Positions 41,904-50,628 of a stretch of 64,000 nt of DNA are shown here, one piece after another (position 1 is the first letter of the stretch; the number at the start of each line of letters is the position of its first letter). The position numbers and the translations under genes are program-made. The stretch is from contig NZ_JABWEB010000002.1 of NCBI RefSeq assembly GCF_013369485.1, forward strand, positions 434,001 to 498,000, read 5' to 3'. Source of the stretch: Massilia sp. BJB1822. Its GTDB lineage: Bacteria > Pseudomonadota > Gammaproteobacteria > Burkholderiales > Burkholderiaceae_D. The notes under the pieces were generated by a model. The model made no database searches and was not told the DNA's origin. It worked only from the letters and a program-made list of their open reading frames with translations.

Positions 41904-43433
41904 TCAGTCTTCGCGGCGCAGGTGGGGGAAGAGCAACACGTCGCGGATATTCGGCGAGTCGGTCAGCAGCATCATCAGGCGGTCGATGCCGATGCCGCAG
42001 CCGCCGGCTGGCGGCATGCCGTATTCCAGCGCGCGGATGTAGTCGGCGTCGTAGTACATCGCCTCTTCATCGCCCGCGTCCTTGGCTTCAACCTGGGACA
42101 GGAAGCGTGCGGACTGGTCTTCCGCATCGTTCAGCTCCGAGAAGCCGTTGGCGATTTCGCGGCCCACCATGAACAGCTCGAAGCGTTCGGTGACGCCGGG
42201 ACGGGTGTCGGAGGCGCGCGCCAGCGGCGACACTTCGACCGGATAGTCGATGATATAGGTCGGTTCCCACAGCTGGGCTTCCGCGGTTTCCTCGAACAGC
42301 GCCAGTTGCAGCGCGCCCAGGCCGGCGGTGGCGAAAGGCTTGACGCCGAATTTCAGCAGTTCGGCCTTCAGGAAGTCCATATCGTTCAGCTGCGCTTCGG
42401 TGTAGTGCGGCGCGTACTTGTTGATGGCGCCGACGATGGTCAGGCGGTGGAAGGGTTTGGACAGGTCCAGCTCGCGGCCGCCGTAGGTCAGCACGGCGCT
42501 GCCATGGGCGTCGACGGCGGCCTGGCGGATCACGGCTTCGGTGAAGTCCATCAGCCATTTGTAATCGGTGTAGGCCGCGTAGAATTCCATCATCGTGAAT
42601 TCCGGGTTGTGACGGACCGACACGCCTTCGTTGCGGAAGTTGCGGTTGATCTCGAACACGCGGTCGAAGCCGCCCACCACCAGACGCTTCAGGTACAGCT
42701 CAGGCGCGATGCGCAGATACATCTGCATGTCCAGCGCATTGTGGTGGGTGATGAAAGGCTTGGCCGCCGCGCCGCCCGGAATTGGGTGCAGCATCGGGGT
42801 TTCCACTTCCATGAAGTCGTTCTTTTCCATGAAGCGGCGGATCGAGGACATGGCCGCGGTACGCGCCTTGAAGGTGCGGCGGGTTTCCTCGTTCATGATC
42901 AGGTCCACGTAGCGCTGGCGGTACTTGGTTTCCTGGTCGGCCAGGCCGTGGAATTTATCCGGCAGCGGACGCAGCGACTTGGTGATCAGGCGCAGTTCCG
43001 TAACCTTGATGGTCAGCTCGTCGGTCTTGGTCTTGAACAGGGTGCCGCGCACGCCCAGGATGTCGCCCAGGTCGTAGTGGTGTAGCGCTTCCATCGCGGC
43101 TTCGCCGGTCAGGTCCATGGTTGCGTAGATCTGGATGCGGCCGTCGCATTTGGCGCCGGAGGAATCCTGCAGGGTGGCGAAAGCGGCTTTCTTGCCCGCT
43201 TCGCGCTTCAACATCATGCGGCCGGCCAGGACCACGGTCACCGGATTGGCTTCCAGCTCTTCGCGCGTCTTCTCGCCGTATTGCAGGTGCAGGTCGGCGG
43301 CCTTATGCTCTGGCACGAAGTCGTTCGGGAAGGCCACGCCCTGGGCGCGGATGGCTGCCAGCTTGGCACGGCGCTCGGCGATGATTTTGTTGTCGTCCGG
43401 GCCTGCTGCCTGTTCTTGGATTTCCGTAGTCAT
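41904..43433 (-). CDS. lysS: Lysyl-tRNA synthetase, class II
   Basis: Charges tRNA-Lys. The 509-residue protein has an N-terminal OB-fold anticodon-binding domain (about residues 60-150, [15 protein letters not shown]) and a class II catalytic core. Motif 2 is [20 protein letters not shown], and motif 3 is [26 protein letters not shown] at the C-terminus. It is third in the prfB-HAD-lysS operon, an arrangement related to prfB-lysS of E. coli. It ends in a strong terminator. Confidence 0.96.
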   Translation of the reverse strand: MTTEIQEQAAGPDDNKIIAERRAKLAAIRAQGVAFPNDFVPEHKAADLHLQYGEKTREELEANPVTVVLAGRMMLKREAGKKAAFATLQDSSGAKCDGRIQIYATMDLTGEAAMEALHHYDLGDILGVRGTLFKTKTDELTIKVTELRLITKSLRPLPDKFHGLADQETKYRQRYVDLIMNEETRRTFKARTAAMSSIRRFMEKNDFMEVETPMLHPIPGGAAAKPFITHHNALDMQMYLRIAPELYLKRLVVGGFDRVFEINRNFRNEGVSVRHNPEFTMMEFYAAYTDYKWLMDFTEAVIRQAAVDAHGSAVLTYGGRELDLSKPFHRLTIVGAINKYAPHYTEAQLNDMDFLKAELLKFGVKPFATAGLGALQLALFEETAEAQLWEPTYIIDYPVEVSPLARASDTRPGVTERFELFMVGREIANGFSELNDAEDQSARFLSQVEAKDAGDEEAMYYDADYIRALEYGMPPAGGCGIGIDRLMMLLTDSPNIRDVLLFPHLRRED

Positions 43434-43463
43434 GATCTAGTCTGGTGTTGAGGGGGGTGTTAT

Positions 43464-44144
43464 TTAGTTGGTGGCCGGGCTGCTGGCAAACAGCTCGGCG
43501 ATATTCAGTTCGCTGAAGTCGCGCGCAATGCAGATCACATTGTCGAACTCCGCAAAGGCTTCGGCCGGCAGGGTGGTGGTCAGCACCACCGCGCGCATGC
43601 CGGCGCGGCGCGCCGCTTCCACGCCCAGCGGCGCGTCTTCGAACACAATGCAGTGCTCGGGCGCGGCGCCGCAGCGCTGGGCCGCCAGCAGGAAACCATC
43701 GGGATGCGGCTTGCCGCGTTCCACGTCGGCGGCGCAGACCACGGTGTCGAAGCGGTGGCGCAGATCCAGGCCGTCCAGCGTGAAGTCGATATTCGACGGC
43801 GGCGCGGCGCTGGCCACGGCCAGTTTCACGCCGTCGGCGCGGGCGGCGCCGATCAGCGCATCGAAACCGGACACGGTGGCCAGGTGCGGCGCATACAGCT
43901 CGCGGTAAAGCTCTTCCTTCTCATGCGAGAGCAGGGCGACTTCCTCGTGGCTGAGGTGCTCGCCCAGATAGCTGCGCATGATTTCCCCGCCTTGGCGGCC
44001 GGCGGTGGTGCGGAAAAACTCGTCGGCGTCGACTTCGCGGCCGCGGCGCGCGAAAAAGGCCAGCCACGACTGGGTGTGGAAAGCCATATTGTCGACGATC
44101 GTGCCGTCCATATCGAAAACGAAAGCGCGTGCGGTCTGGCTCAT
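43464..44144 (-). CDS. HAD-family phosphatase (beta-phosphoglucomutase/GPH-like)
   Basis: A 226-residue HAD superfamily IA enzyme. Motif I is FDMDGTIVDN (residues 9-18), motif II ASAAPPSN, motif III lysine KPHPDGF, and motif IV FEDAPLGVEAA. The helical cap follows motif I. The substrate is a small phosphorylated metabolite, not assignable. It lies three bases after prfB and 30 bases before lysS on the same strand, inserted into an otherwise conserved prfB-lysS pair. Confidence 0.88.
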   Translation of the reverse strand: MSQTARAFVFDMDGTIVDNMAFHTQSWLAFFARRGREVDADEFFRTTAGRQGGEIMRSYLGEHLSHEEVALLSHEKEELYRELYAPHLATVSGFDALIGAARADGVKLAVASAAPPSNIDFTLDGLDLRHRFDTVVCAADVERGKPHPDGFLLAAQRCGAAPEHCIVFEDAPLGVEAARRAGMRAVVLTTTLPAEAFAEFDNVICIARDFSELNIAELFASSPATN

Positions 44145-44147
44145 CGT

Positions 44148-45252
44148 TTAAACGCCCTGTTTCAGCGAGGCGGAGATGAAATCGTCCAGATCGCCGTCCA
44201 GCACGTTCTTGGTATTGCCGGTTTCGAAGCCGGTGCGCAGATCCTTGATGCGCGACTGATCCAGCACGTAGGAGCGAATCTGGTGGCCCCAGCCCACATC
44301 GGTCTTGGAGTCTTCCAGCTTCTGCTGCTCGCTCATGCGCTTGCGCAGTTCCTGCTCGAACAGCTTGGCCTTCAGCATTTCCATCGCCTCGGCCTTGTTG
44401 CGGTGCTGGGAACGGTCGTTCTGGCACTGCACCACGATGCCCGACGGGGCGTGGGTCAGACGGACTGCGGAGTCGGTCTTGTTAATGTGCTGACCGCCGG
44501 CGCCCGATGCGCGGTAGGTGTCGATGCGCAGGTCGGCCGGGTTGATCTCGATCTCGATCGAATCGTCCACTTCGGGATAGACGAAGAGGGAGGTGAACGA
44601 GGTGTGGCGGCCGTTGGCGCTGTCGAACGGCGACTTGCGCACCAGGCGGTGCACGCCGGTTTCGGTGCGCAGATGGCCGTAGGCGTATTCGCCCTCGATT
44701 TTTAGGGTCGCGGTCTTGATGCCAGCCACCTCGCCGTCCGACTGTTCCATGATCTCGACCTTGAAGCCCTTGCGTTCGCAATAGCGCACGTACTGGCGCA
44801 GCAGCATGGAGGCCCAGTCCTGGGCTTCGGTGCCGCCGGCGCCGGCCTGGATGTCGATGAAGCAGTTGTTCGGGTCCATCGGATTATTGAACATCCGGCG
44901 GAATTCCATCAATTCGATGACTTTCTGGATTTCGGACACGTCGCCCGCGACCGACTCCAGCGTCTCGCCGTCGCCTTCTTCCTTGGCCATGGCGAACAGG
45001 TCGTTCATGTCGCGCAGGTCGTTATCGGCCTTGATCAGGGTCAGGACCACGCCTTCCAGCGCTTTCTTTTCGCGGCCCATGTCCTGGGCGCGTTTAGGGT
45101 CGTTCCAGACCGCCGGATCTTCCAGCTCGGCGTTCAGTTGTTCGAGTTTCTCCGACTTCTTATCGAAGTCAAAGATACCTCCGAAGTTCGGCTTCGCGCG
45201 TCGTCAGATCGGCGAGCAGGGCGGAGAGGGAATTGATGCGTTCAGCTTCCAT
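44148..45252 (-). CDS. prfB: Peptide chain release factor 2 (programmed +1 frameshift)
   Basis: Reads UGA and UAA stop codons and releases the peptide. The gene is split over two frames: a 27-codon leader from the ATG at 45252 (MEAERINSL...RRYL) ends in TGA. A +1 shift at CTT-TGA continues into [12 protein letters not shown] and the long frame, for a total of 367 residues. The peptide anticodon SPF is in [10 protein letters not shown], and GGQ is in [12 protein letters not shown]. Autoregulation by the frameshift is classical for this gene: low RF2 favours the shift. It is first of a three-gene operon with the HAD phosphatase and lysS. Confidence 0.96.
45169..45183 (-). promoter_or_regulatory. 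RF2 programmed frameshift site
   Basis: Minus-strand CGGAGG-TAT-CTT-TGA-C: a Shine-Dalgarno-like GGAGG three bases before the slippery CTT and the in-frame UGA (45171-45169). Spacing and sequence match the canonical prfB recoding site. Confidence 0.95.
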
Positions 45253-45288
45253 GATCTTCTAGTCTTCTATGGTGAAATCAAACCTTGG

Positions 45289-45294
45289 ATTATA
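45289..45294 (-). promoter_or_regulatory. Probable -10 element for prfB (TATAAT, minus strand)
   Basis: A perfect TATAAT preceded by GGG on the minus strand, about 37 bases before the prfB ATG. No clear -35. Confidence 0.4.
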
Positions 45295-45407
45295 CCCTAG
45301 CGCCGCAGGCTGCGCAGCTCGAAACGGCCGGGCCGGCCGCGTCGCGCAAGTTGTTAAATATGCTATCTTGTCCAGCCAGCCATCGTTGCCAGCCATGAAA
45401 GGACAAT

Positions 45408-45884
45408 ATGAGCCATCCCGTCGAGCTTTTGACGGCCGCGCAGATCGCCGCCATGAAAGGAGAGGCCAAGACCCATCTGCTCAATCCCGAGGCGCAGCGC
45501 GCCTCCAAATCGCTGGGCGGCGCCACTGGCCTGAGCAGTCTGGGCTTTCACCAGATGACGGTGCAGCCTGGCCGCGCGTATTCGGAATATCACCGCCACC
45601 TGTATGAAGAGCAGTGCTTCTACATCCTGTCGGGCCAGGGCGAAGCCATCATCGAAGAACAGCGCCACACCATCGGCCCTGGCGACTTCCTTGGCTTTCC
45701 CGCCAAAGGTGCGGCCCACACCATTGTCAACACCGGCAGCGAGCCGCTGGTGATGCTCTCGGCCCGGGTCAACCTGGAGCAGGACGTATGCGACTACCCG
45801 CGCTTGCAAAAACGTCTATATATGAATGGCGTGGAAGAAGCGGTGGTGGATTTCGTCAATATCCGGATCGAGGGCGGCGCTTAA
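45408..45884 (+). CDS. Cupin-domain protein
   Basis: A 158-residue single-domain cupin. Cupin motif 1 is visible in YSEYHRHLYEEQCFYILSGQGEAIIE (metal ligands His, His, Glu), and motif 2 in IGPGDFLGFPAKGAAHTIVNTG. The protein is cytoplasmic. The catalytic or binding role is unknown; such proteins range from isomerases to sugar or hormone binders. It stands alone, divergent from prfB and convergent with the next gene. Confidence 0.85.
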   Translation: MSHPVELLTAAQIAAMKGEAKTHLLNPEAQRASKSLGGATGLSSLGFHQMTVQPGRAYSEYHRHLYEEQCFYILSGQGEAIIEEQRHTIGPGDFLGFPAKGAAHTIVNTGSEPLVMLSARVNLEQDVCDYPRLQKRLYMNGVEEAVVDFVNIRIEGGA

Positions 45885-45904
45885 GGCGTAAGGACGGCCA
45901 AAGC

Positions 45905-46210
45905 TTAACGCGGCGGCGGGCCGCACAGCAGGCGTACCAGGCCGTAGGCGAGGGCGGAGTAGAGGGCGATGATGAGCAGGGTGACGGCGCCGTTTGGCGC
46001 CATCACCCATTCGCCGGAGGCCAGCCCCAGCGGCTGCAGAAGCGGGTTCCACACCAGCAGGAGCAGCACGGCGGGAGCCGCCAGCATGCTCAGTACCTGC
46101 TCCAGTTCCGCAGGAAAATCGAGGGCGAAGGCGCGCAGCGCGCCGATACTGAGCACGAAATAGGCCGCGGTGGCGATGGCGGCCATGGCTGGGGCATGTC
46201 GGCGGCTCAT
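45905..46210 (-). CDS. Small membrane protein, last gene of the cohesin-lipase-dockerin operon
   Basis: A 101-residue protein with three hydrophobic segments (about residues 8-29, 37-60 and 72-94) and a short basic tail. It has AAGGATG before the ATG and starts eight bases after the stop of the dockerin gene, so it belongs to the same operon. No family recognised. It might be an inner-membrane partner of the exported proteins. Confidence 0.55.
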   Translation of the reverse strand: MSRRHAPAMAAIATAAYFVLSIGALRAFALDFPAELEQVLSMLAAPAVLLLLVWNPLLQPLGLASGEWVMAPNGAVTLLIIALYSALAYGLVRLLCGPPPR

Positions 46211-46218
46211 TCATCCTT

Positions 46219-47898
46219 TCAGCGCAGTTGCTGCAATGCGCGGGCGTCGCGCAGGTCGATCACGCCGTCGCGGTTGATGTCGCGGCGGTCGCCTGGTTTC
46301 AGGGCGGCGGCGCCGCGCTGCTGTGTGATCAAGCTTACATCAGCAGGGCCAACCACGCCATCCCCATCCAGATCGCCGGCCTTTTTCGGATAGAACTGCC
46401 AGCGCGAATAGCTGTCGGTGCTGCCCATATTGGTGAGGCGGGCGCTGTTGGCGCCTTGCACCACCACCAGCGAGATCGCCTGATACGGGCCGTCGACGGT
46501 CTGGAACTTGTCGGAAGCCAGATTCGCCTCCACCAGATTATCGCCAGCCTGCAGCGAACGCGAGGCGTTGAGCAGCGCGATATCCTCGCCATTCGGGCCG
46601 ACCACCTTGAAGGAGATCTGGTAGAAGCCAGCCGAGCGCACCTTGACCGGGAAGGCCAGCTTGAAGGAGGCGATATAGCCGTCCTGCAGCACCGGCGTCA
46701 CGCTGAGCTGTTTTTGCAGTTCGATGGCGCCCGCGCACAGATCGGCCAGATTGACGTTGAACACGCCCGCATCGCGCTTGCGGAAGGCCAGGGTGAACTC
46801 GTCGGCGCCCAGTTCCAGGGTGTCGATCTGGCTGACGCGGAAAGGACCGTCGCTGCCAAGCTTGGCCTTCAGATCGGCCGCGCTGTAGTTGGCCGACACG
46901 GTGACGGGGCCAAGCTGGTAGCTGCCAGCCTTGCGCACGTCGATGTATTTGCCGTTCGGCGCGGCCAGGCGCACCAGGGTCGAATAGCGCGCCGCCTTCA
47001 GCACATTGAAGCCGACGTTCACCTGCAAGCCGCTGACGCAGTTATTGGCGCCACGCTGGGTCAGCAGATCAATGCTGCGGCCTTCCAGCTGTGCCGGCAC
47101 CACCCTGACCTGGGCGTTGGCGCTGCGCTGGATTAGTCCCTTCGGTGTCGGAATGCTCACATTGCCGATGATATCGTAAGTGCCTGCCGCGGCGAAGGTA
47201 TGGTCGACGCTGTATACGCCATCGTTCGCCAGTCCATCCGCGCCCTGGCCATTATCCAGGGCCGATTGCGGCGCGCCAGGTGCACCGAAGCCGATGGCGA
47301 TGGTCGGCGTCAGCGACTTGATCGGCTGGCCGTTGTCCAGCACCAGCAGGCCCACGCCCACGTCTTCGCCCACCAGCAGGGTGGTGCGCTCGATGGCGAT
47401 GCCAACCTGGTAGCGGGAGCGAGCGAACACGGTACCGATAGCCGCGGTCTTGGTCGGCGCGGCGGGGAAGCTCACGCGCAGAATCCATACGCCATCGGCC
47501 GGCGTAGCCAGTTCGGTGGCGGTGAAGACGCCGCCCGGCAGGGGCGGGGTGCGGCCGCTGCCTGATTCGAAGCTCAGGTGCGGGTCCTGCGGCCCGATGG
47601 CGACATTGCCGCTCGGGTCGATCAGGCTCAGGGTGGCGCCGTTGACCGGCACGATCAGGTCGAAGCGCAGGCCGTCGGCGGCGCTGATATTAAAGGGAAT
47701 GTCCAGCGCGGTGGCGCCGGGTAGGATATTGCCCGTGACCGTGACCGGCATGTTCATTGTCACCGGCACGCTTTGCGCGTGGGCGGCGGGCAGGCCGCCA
47801 GCCAACGTAAACAGGAAAAGCAGCGCCCACAAGCGGCTTAGCGCGGATCGCGCCGCCGACAACAGGGAAATATATGTCTTCATCGCGGTTCTCTTCAT
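46219..47898 (-). CDS. Exported protein with C-terminal dockerin type I domain
   Basis: A 559-residue protein with a signal peptide (about residues 1-42, ending AAHA). An N-terminal beta-rich domain is followed by a choice-of-anchor X-like Ig stretch (LDNGQGADGLANDGVYSVDHTF), further beta domains, and a C-terminal dockerin (residues 508-559). The dockerin has two EF-hand-like loops: D509-L-D-G-D-G...D520 and D540-I-N-R-D-G...D551. Dockerins bind cohesins in a calcium-dependent manner, and a cohesin-like protein is encoded two genes upstream in the same operon. Its start overlaps the lipase stop by four bases. The catalytic role, if any, is unknown. Confidence 0.8.
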   Translation of the reverse strand: MKRTAMKTYISLLSAARSALSRLWALLFLFTLAGGLPAAHAQSVPVTMNMPVTVTGNILPGATALDIPFNISAADGLRFDLIVPVNGATLSLIDPSGNVAIGPQDPHLSFESGSGRTPPLPGGVFTATELATPADGVWILRVSFPAAPTKTAAIGTVFARSRYQVGIAIERTTLLVGEDVGVGLLVLDNGQPIKSLTPTIAIGFGAPGAPQSALDNGQGADGLANDGVYSVDHTFAAAGTYDIIGNVSIPTPKGLIQRSANAQVRVVPAQLEGRSIDLLTQRGANNCVSGLQVNVGFNVLKAARYSTLVRLAAPNGKYIDVRKAGSYQLGPVTVSANYSAADLKAKLGSDGPFRVSQIDTLELGADEFTLAFRKRDAGVFNVNLADLCAGAIELQKQLSVTPVLQDGYIASFKLAFPVKVRSAGFYQISFKVVGPNGEDIALLNASRSLQAGDNLVEANLASDKFQTVDGPYQAISLVVVQGANSARLTNMGSTDSYSRWQFYPKKAGDLDGDGVVGPADVSLITQQRGAAALKPGDRRDINRDGVIDLRDARALQQLR

Positions 47899-49343
47899 TT
47901 AAGTGGGATCGTGGTATCGAGGGCCTTGTTGATATTGCCCACGCTGCGTACCGTACGATGATTGGCCGCGCTATTGCCCAGCGGCGTGCCGTAGCCCGGA
48001 TTGGCCGAACTCTCGGCGACCACTATATCGTTTGCCTGCGGTTCAGGGTTGAGCGCGGTGGTGTAAGTCAGCACCGTGCGCGTGCCCCAGATGTGGCCGG
48101 GCACCGTGGTCAGCGTCATCGGCGCCTCCTGGAAGGTGCGCAGCACGCGCCATGCGCGTTCCAGCGCGTCGTGGGCGAGCGAGTTGTAAGGGGCTGTTTC
48201 GTTGGCGGTAAGCTGGTCGTCGTGATTCAGGTCGGCGTTGGCGCCAAAGGTATAGGTGGCGGGAATATTGCCGCGCTGGCCGGTGGAGATAGCTGCCTTT
48301 GCCGCATAGGTGGTCAGGTCGCACAGGCCAGGAAGTTGCGGACCTTTGCCGAAAGTCCAGCCGTCGATATAGGCGGCAGCCAGGCCGTCCGGATCGTCGC
48401 CACGGGCGACCAGGTCGTTGGCTTTGGCCTTCTGGATGATGGACAAGTCGGCAGCCACGCTGCCACGGTGCGGCGTGGAAAGCGTGGACAGAGAAACAAT
48501 CTCATACTCCGGCCCCAGCGCCTGCAAGCCCTGGGTGTCCAGGCCGCCCTTGCTGTGTGCGATGACATGGACCTTGTTGGCTTTCAGCGGCTTCAGATAG
48601 TCGACGATGTGCGCGTCCAGTTCGATCGCGTTGTCCGCCACCCTGCCGTTGCCTTTCCGCTCCACGCCCAGCGACCAGCGCTCGATCAGAACGCCGCGGT
48701 CTTCCAGCGCCGCCAGCACGCCGGGTGCCTCCCCCTCGTCCCAGTCATCACGGTTGGCCGTGATGCCGTGCGCCAGCACATAGGGGGGCGTGGCTTCGAA
48801 CTCGATGGAGACCCAGTCCACGGCCATGCACCACTGCTCGCCGCTGTTGGCGGTGTCGATGTCGATGCGCAGTTCGTTATCCTGGCCGAACTTCAATTCC
48901 TCGATCGGCACGATGATGCTGTCGTCGGTCCAGGTATTGTTAAAGCCTTCCAGCGTCTTCTTGAACTTGCCGTTGAACGTGACCCGATCCACTTCGGGGG
49001 CAATGCCGCTGACCTGCGCCTTGTCGTCGATGTCGAACACCGGGAAGCGGATCGTGGCCTGGGCCGAGAGCACGCCATTACTGACCAGCTTGGCCGCGTC
49101 AACCAGGGTGCCGTCGGATTTGAGCTGCTTGTCGTTGACGACCTTGGGCAGGGGAATTTTGATCAGTAGCGGGCCGCCGCCGCGATAGGTGCAGCCGGTG
49201 TCGAGGCCGGTACCGGAATTGGCGACATAGATGCCAAGTTTTTCCTCCGGTGGCGGGAAGGGGGATGTGGTTTGCGCCAGTGCCGGCGCTGCGCTAAAGG
49301 ACGCCGCCTGCGCCAACCAGAGCGCGGTGATATGCAATCGCAT
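47895..49343 (-). CDS. Secreted lipase/esterase (alpha/beta hydrolase)
   Basis: A 482-residue protein with a signal peptide (about residues 1-23). An N-terminal beta domain of about 180 residues precedes the hydrolase domain. YVLAHGITANRDDW is the oxyanion region, and HVIAHSKGGLDTQG gives the nucleophile Ser264. A late histidine in VPGHIWGT may complete the triad. Within the hydrolase part lies an EF-hand-like loop, D-L-N-H-D-D-Q-L-T-A-N-E, suggesting calcium binding. It is co-transcribed with the PEP-CTERM gene upstream (24-base gap) and the dockerin gene downstream (overlap). The substrate is unknown. Confidence 0.8.
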   Translation of the reverse strand: MRLHITALWLAQAASFSAAPALAQTTSPFPPPEEKLGIYVANSGTGLDTGCTYRGGGPLLIKIPLPKVVNDKQLKSDGTLVDAAKLVSNGVLSAQATIRFPVFDIDDKAQVSGIAPEVDRVTFNGKFKKTLEGFNNTWTDDSIIVPIEELKFGQDNELRIDIDTANSGEQWCMAVDWVSIEFEATPPYVLAHGITANRDDWDEGEAPGVLAALEDRGVLIERWSLGVERKGNGRVADNAIELDAHIVDYLKPLKANKVHVIAHSKGGLDTQGLQALGPEYEIVSLSTLSTPHRGSVAADLSIIQKAKANDLVARGDDPDGLAAAYIDGWTFGKGPQLPGLCDLTTYAAKAAISTGQRGNIPATYTFGANADLNHDDQLTANETAPYNSLAHDALERAWRVLRTFQEAPMTLTTVPGHIWGTRTVLTYTTALNPEPQANDIVVAESSANPGYGTPLGNSAANHRTVRSVGNINKALDTTIPLK

Positions 49344-49367
49344 TATTTGCTCCGAAAAGGATGGCTG

Positions 49368-50318
49368 TCAGTTGGAAATGGATATGTTGGTCAGTTGCAG
49401 CGTGTCGCCGCCTTGAACCAGCTTGCCGCTGATCTTCGCGCCGACCTGCAGATTGCTGATAGGGGTGTCGAGCGACACCCATTGCGCGCTGCCATTGCTC
49501 AGGCGGATCTGGGCGCGCTGGCCCTTGATCTCCAGGATTTGTCCGCTGACCGTATCGCCGGCCTTGGCAAACGGGGCGGAGGCCTCCTTGCTGGCCTGCG
49601 CGGGTGCCATCTGCTGGGCGGAGGCCGGCAAGGTGGCGATCAGCCCTGCGCTCACGGCCAGGGCGGTGGCTGTGCGGCGGCGCAGCAGCGCCAAGGCGGG
49701 CAGGGTGGCCAGCAACAGCAGCAGGGTGCCCGGCTCCGGCACTTGCGCGCCTTGGCCAATGGCGAGGCGCACGCTGTCGCCGTTCATGGTGTAGGGCAGC
49801 GAACCGGCACCGCTGTCGGTGAACAGCAAGTTCGGATCGCTCAGGTCCAGGCCGATGGCGGTGCCTGCACTGGGGGCCAGCGCCTTGAAGTTCAGGCTCA
49901 GGAAGCGGAAGGCATCGGCCTGGTCGGTATCCAGTACGGCGGCGCTATTGCCTGACAGACCGAAGACATCGATGCTATTGCCCGAGGCCTGGGCATCGCC
50001 CAGAAAGCCGAAGGAGCCGGCCTCGCTCAGATCGAGCTGGTTCAGGCTGCCGCTGGCGTCCAAGAAGCTGAAACTGGTCAGCTGCACGGCGGCAGAATCG
50101 AACAGCACGTTCAAGTCGAAGCCGCTGAGTGAGTCGCCTGCGGCGCTGCTCATGCCGCTGATGCGGAAGTCGACATTGAAGCTTTGTCCCACCGCCACCG
50201 AGCTGGCGGAGGTGGAGAGATTGATCACCGCTGCCTGCCCGGGCAGGGCGGCAGCCATCAGCGCGGCTGGCAAAAAATAGTTACAAGCCTTTTTACGCAT
50301 AGTAGTTAGTATGGACAC
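49368..50318 (-). CDS. Cohesin-like PEP-CTERM protein with extra C-terminal secreted domain
   Basis: A 316-residue protein, first gene of a four-gene operon. The signal peptide is about residues 1-30. A cohesin-like beta domain follows (about 31-188; VAVGQSFNVDFRISG, FDLNVLFD). The exosortase sorting signal VPEPG is at 193-197, with a membrane span at 198-212 and RRR at 213-215. Unusually, the protein does not stop there: a second hydrophobic segment (217-231) ends in ASA-QQ, like a signal peptidase site. After it comes a 80-residue small beta domain (GDTVSGQILEIKGQ...). The GTG at 50318 has GAGAGG upstream; the ATG at 50300 is the alternative. Confidence 0.75.
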   Translation of the reverse strand: MSILTTMRKKACNYFLPAALMAAALPGQAAVINLSTSASSVAVGQSFNVDFRISGMSSAAGDSLSGFDLNVLFDSAAVQLTSFSFLDASGSLNQLDLSEAGSFGFLGDAQASGNSIDVFGLSGNSAAVLDTDQADAFRFLSLNFKALAPSAGTAIGLDLSDPNLLFTDSGAGSLPYTMNGDSVRLAIGQGAQVPEPGTLLLLLATLPALALLRRRTATALAVSAGLIATLPASAQQMAPAQASKEASAPFAKAGDTVSGQILEIKGQRAQIRLSNGSAQWVSLDTPISNLQVGAKISGKLVQGGDTLQLTNISISN

Positions 50319-50628
50319 AAGAAGCCCTCTCTTTGAAATAAAAGTGCCTGAAGAATGGCGCCGCGATCACGGTGCCGGGGGACCTTCTCAGCAAGATTCG
50401 TACCAAAAATGTGGCTTTTTATTCAGATCAACTACTTATGAAAATGTAATTTTATTACTGATTTTTAAATGTAAGATTTCTCGACATAAGAACTGAGACC
50501 TGTAAGAAATGGTAGTTTCTAGGCCTAAATACTTGACTCTCGGTCAGGCTTGGTCTGTGCGCCTTGTTCCGCTCCATCGCCCTGCGTATCATGCTGACCA
50601 TCCCGTAACTGGCTGTTATCAATTAAGC
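50319..50628. other. 310-base gene-free, AT-rich divergent region
   Basis: It separates the PEP-CTERM operon from cpdB and must hold both promoters. The stretch 50402-50480 is strongly AT-rich. TTGACT occurs at 50533-50538 on the plus strand, but no convincing -10 follows. No hairpin, palindrome or RNA gene could be recognised. Confidence 0.5.
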
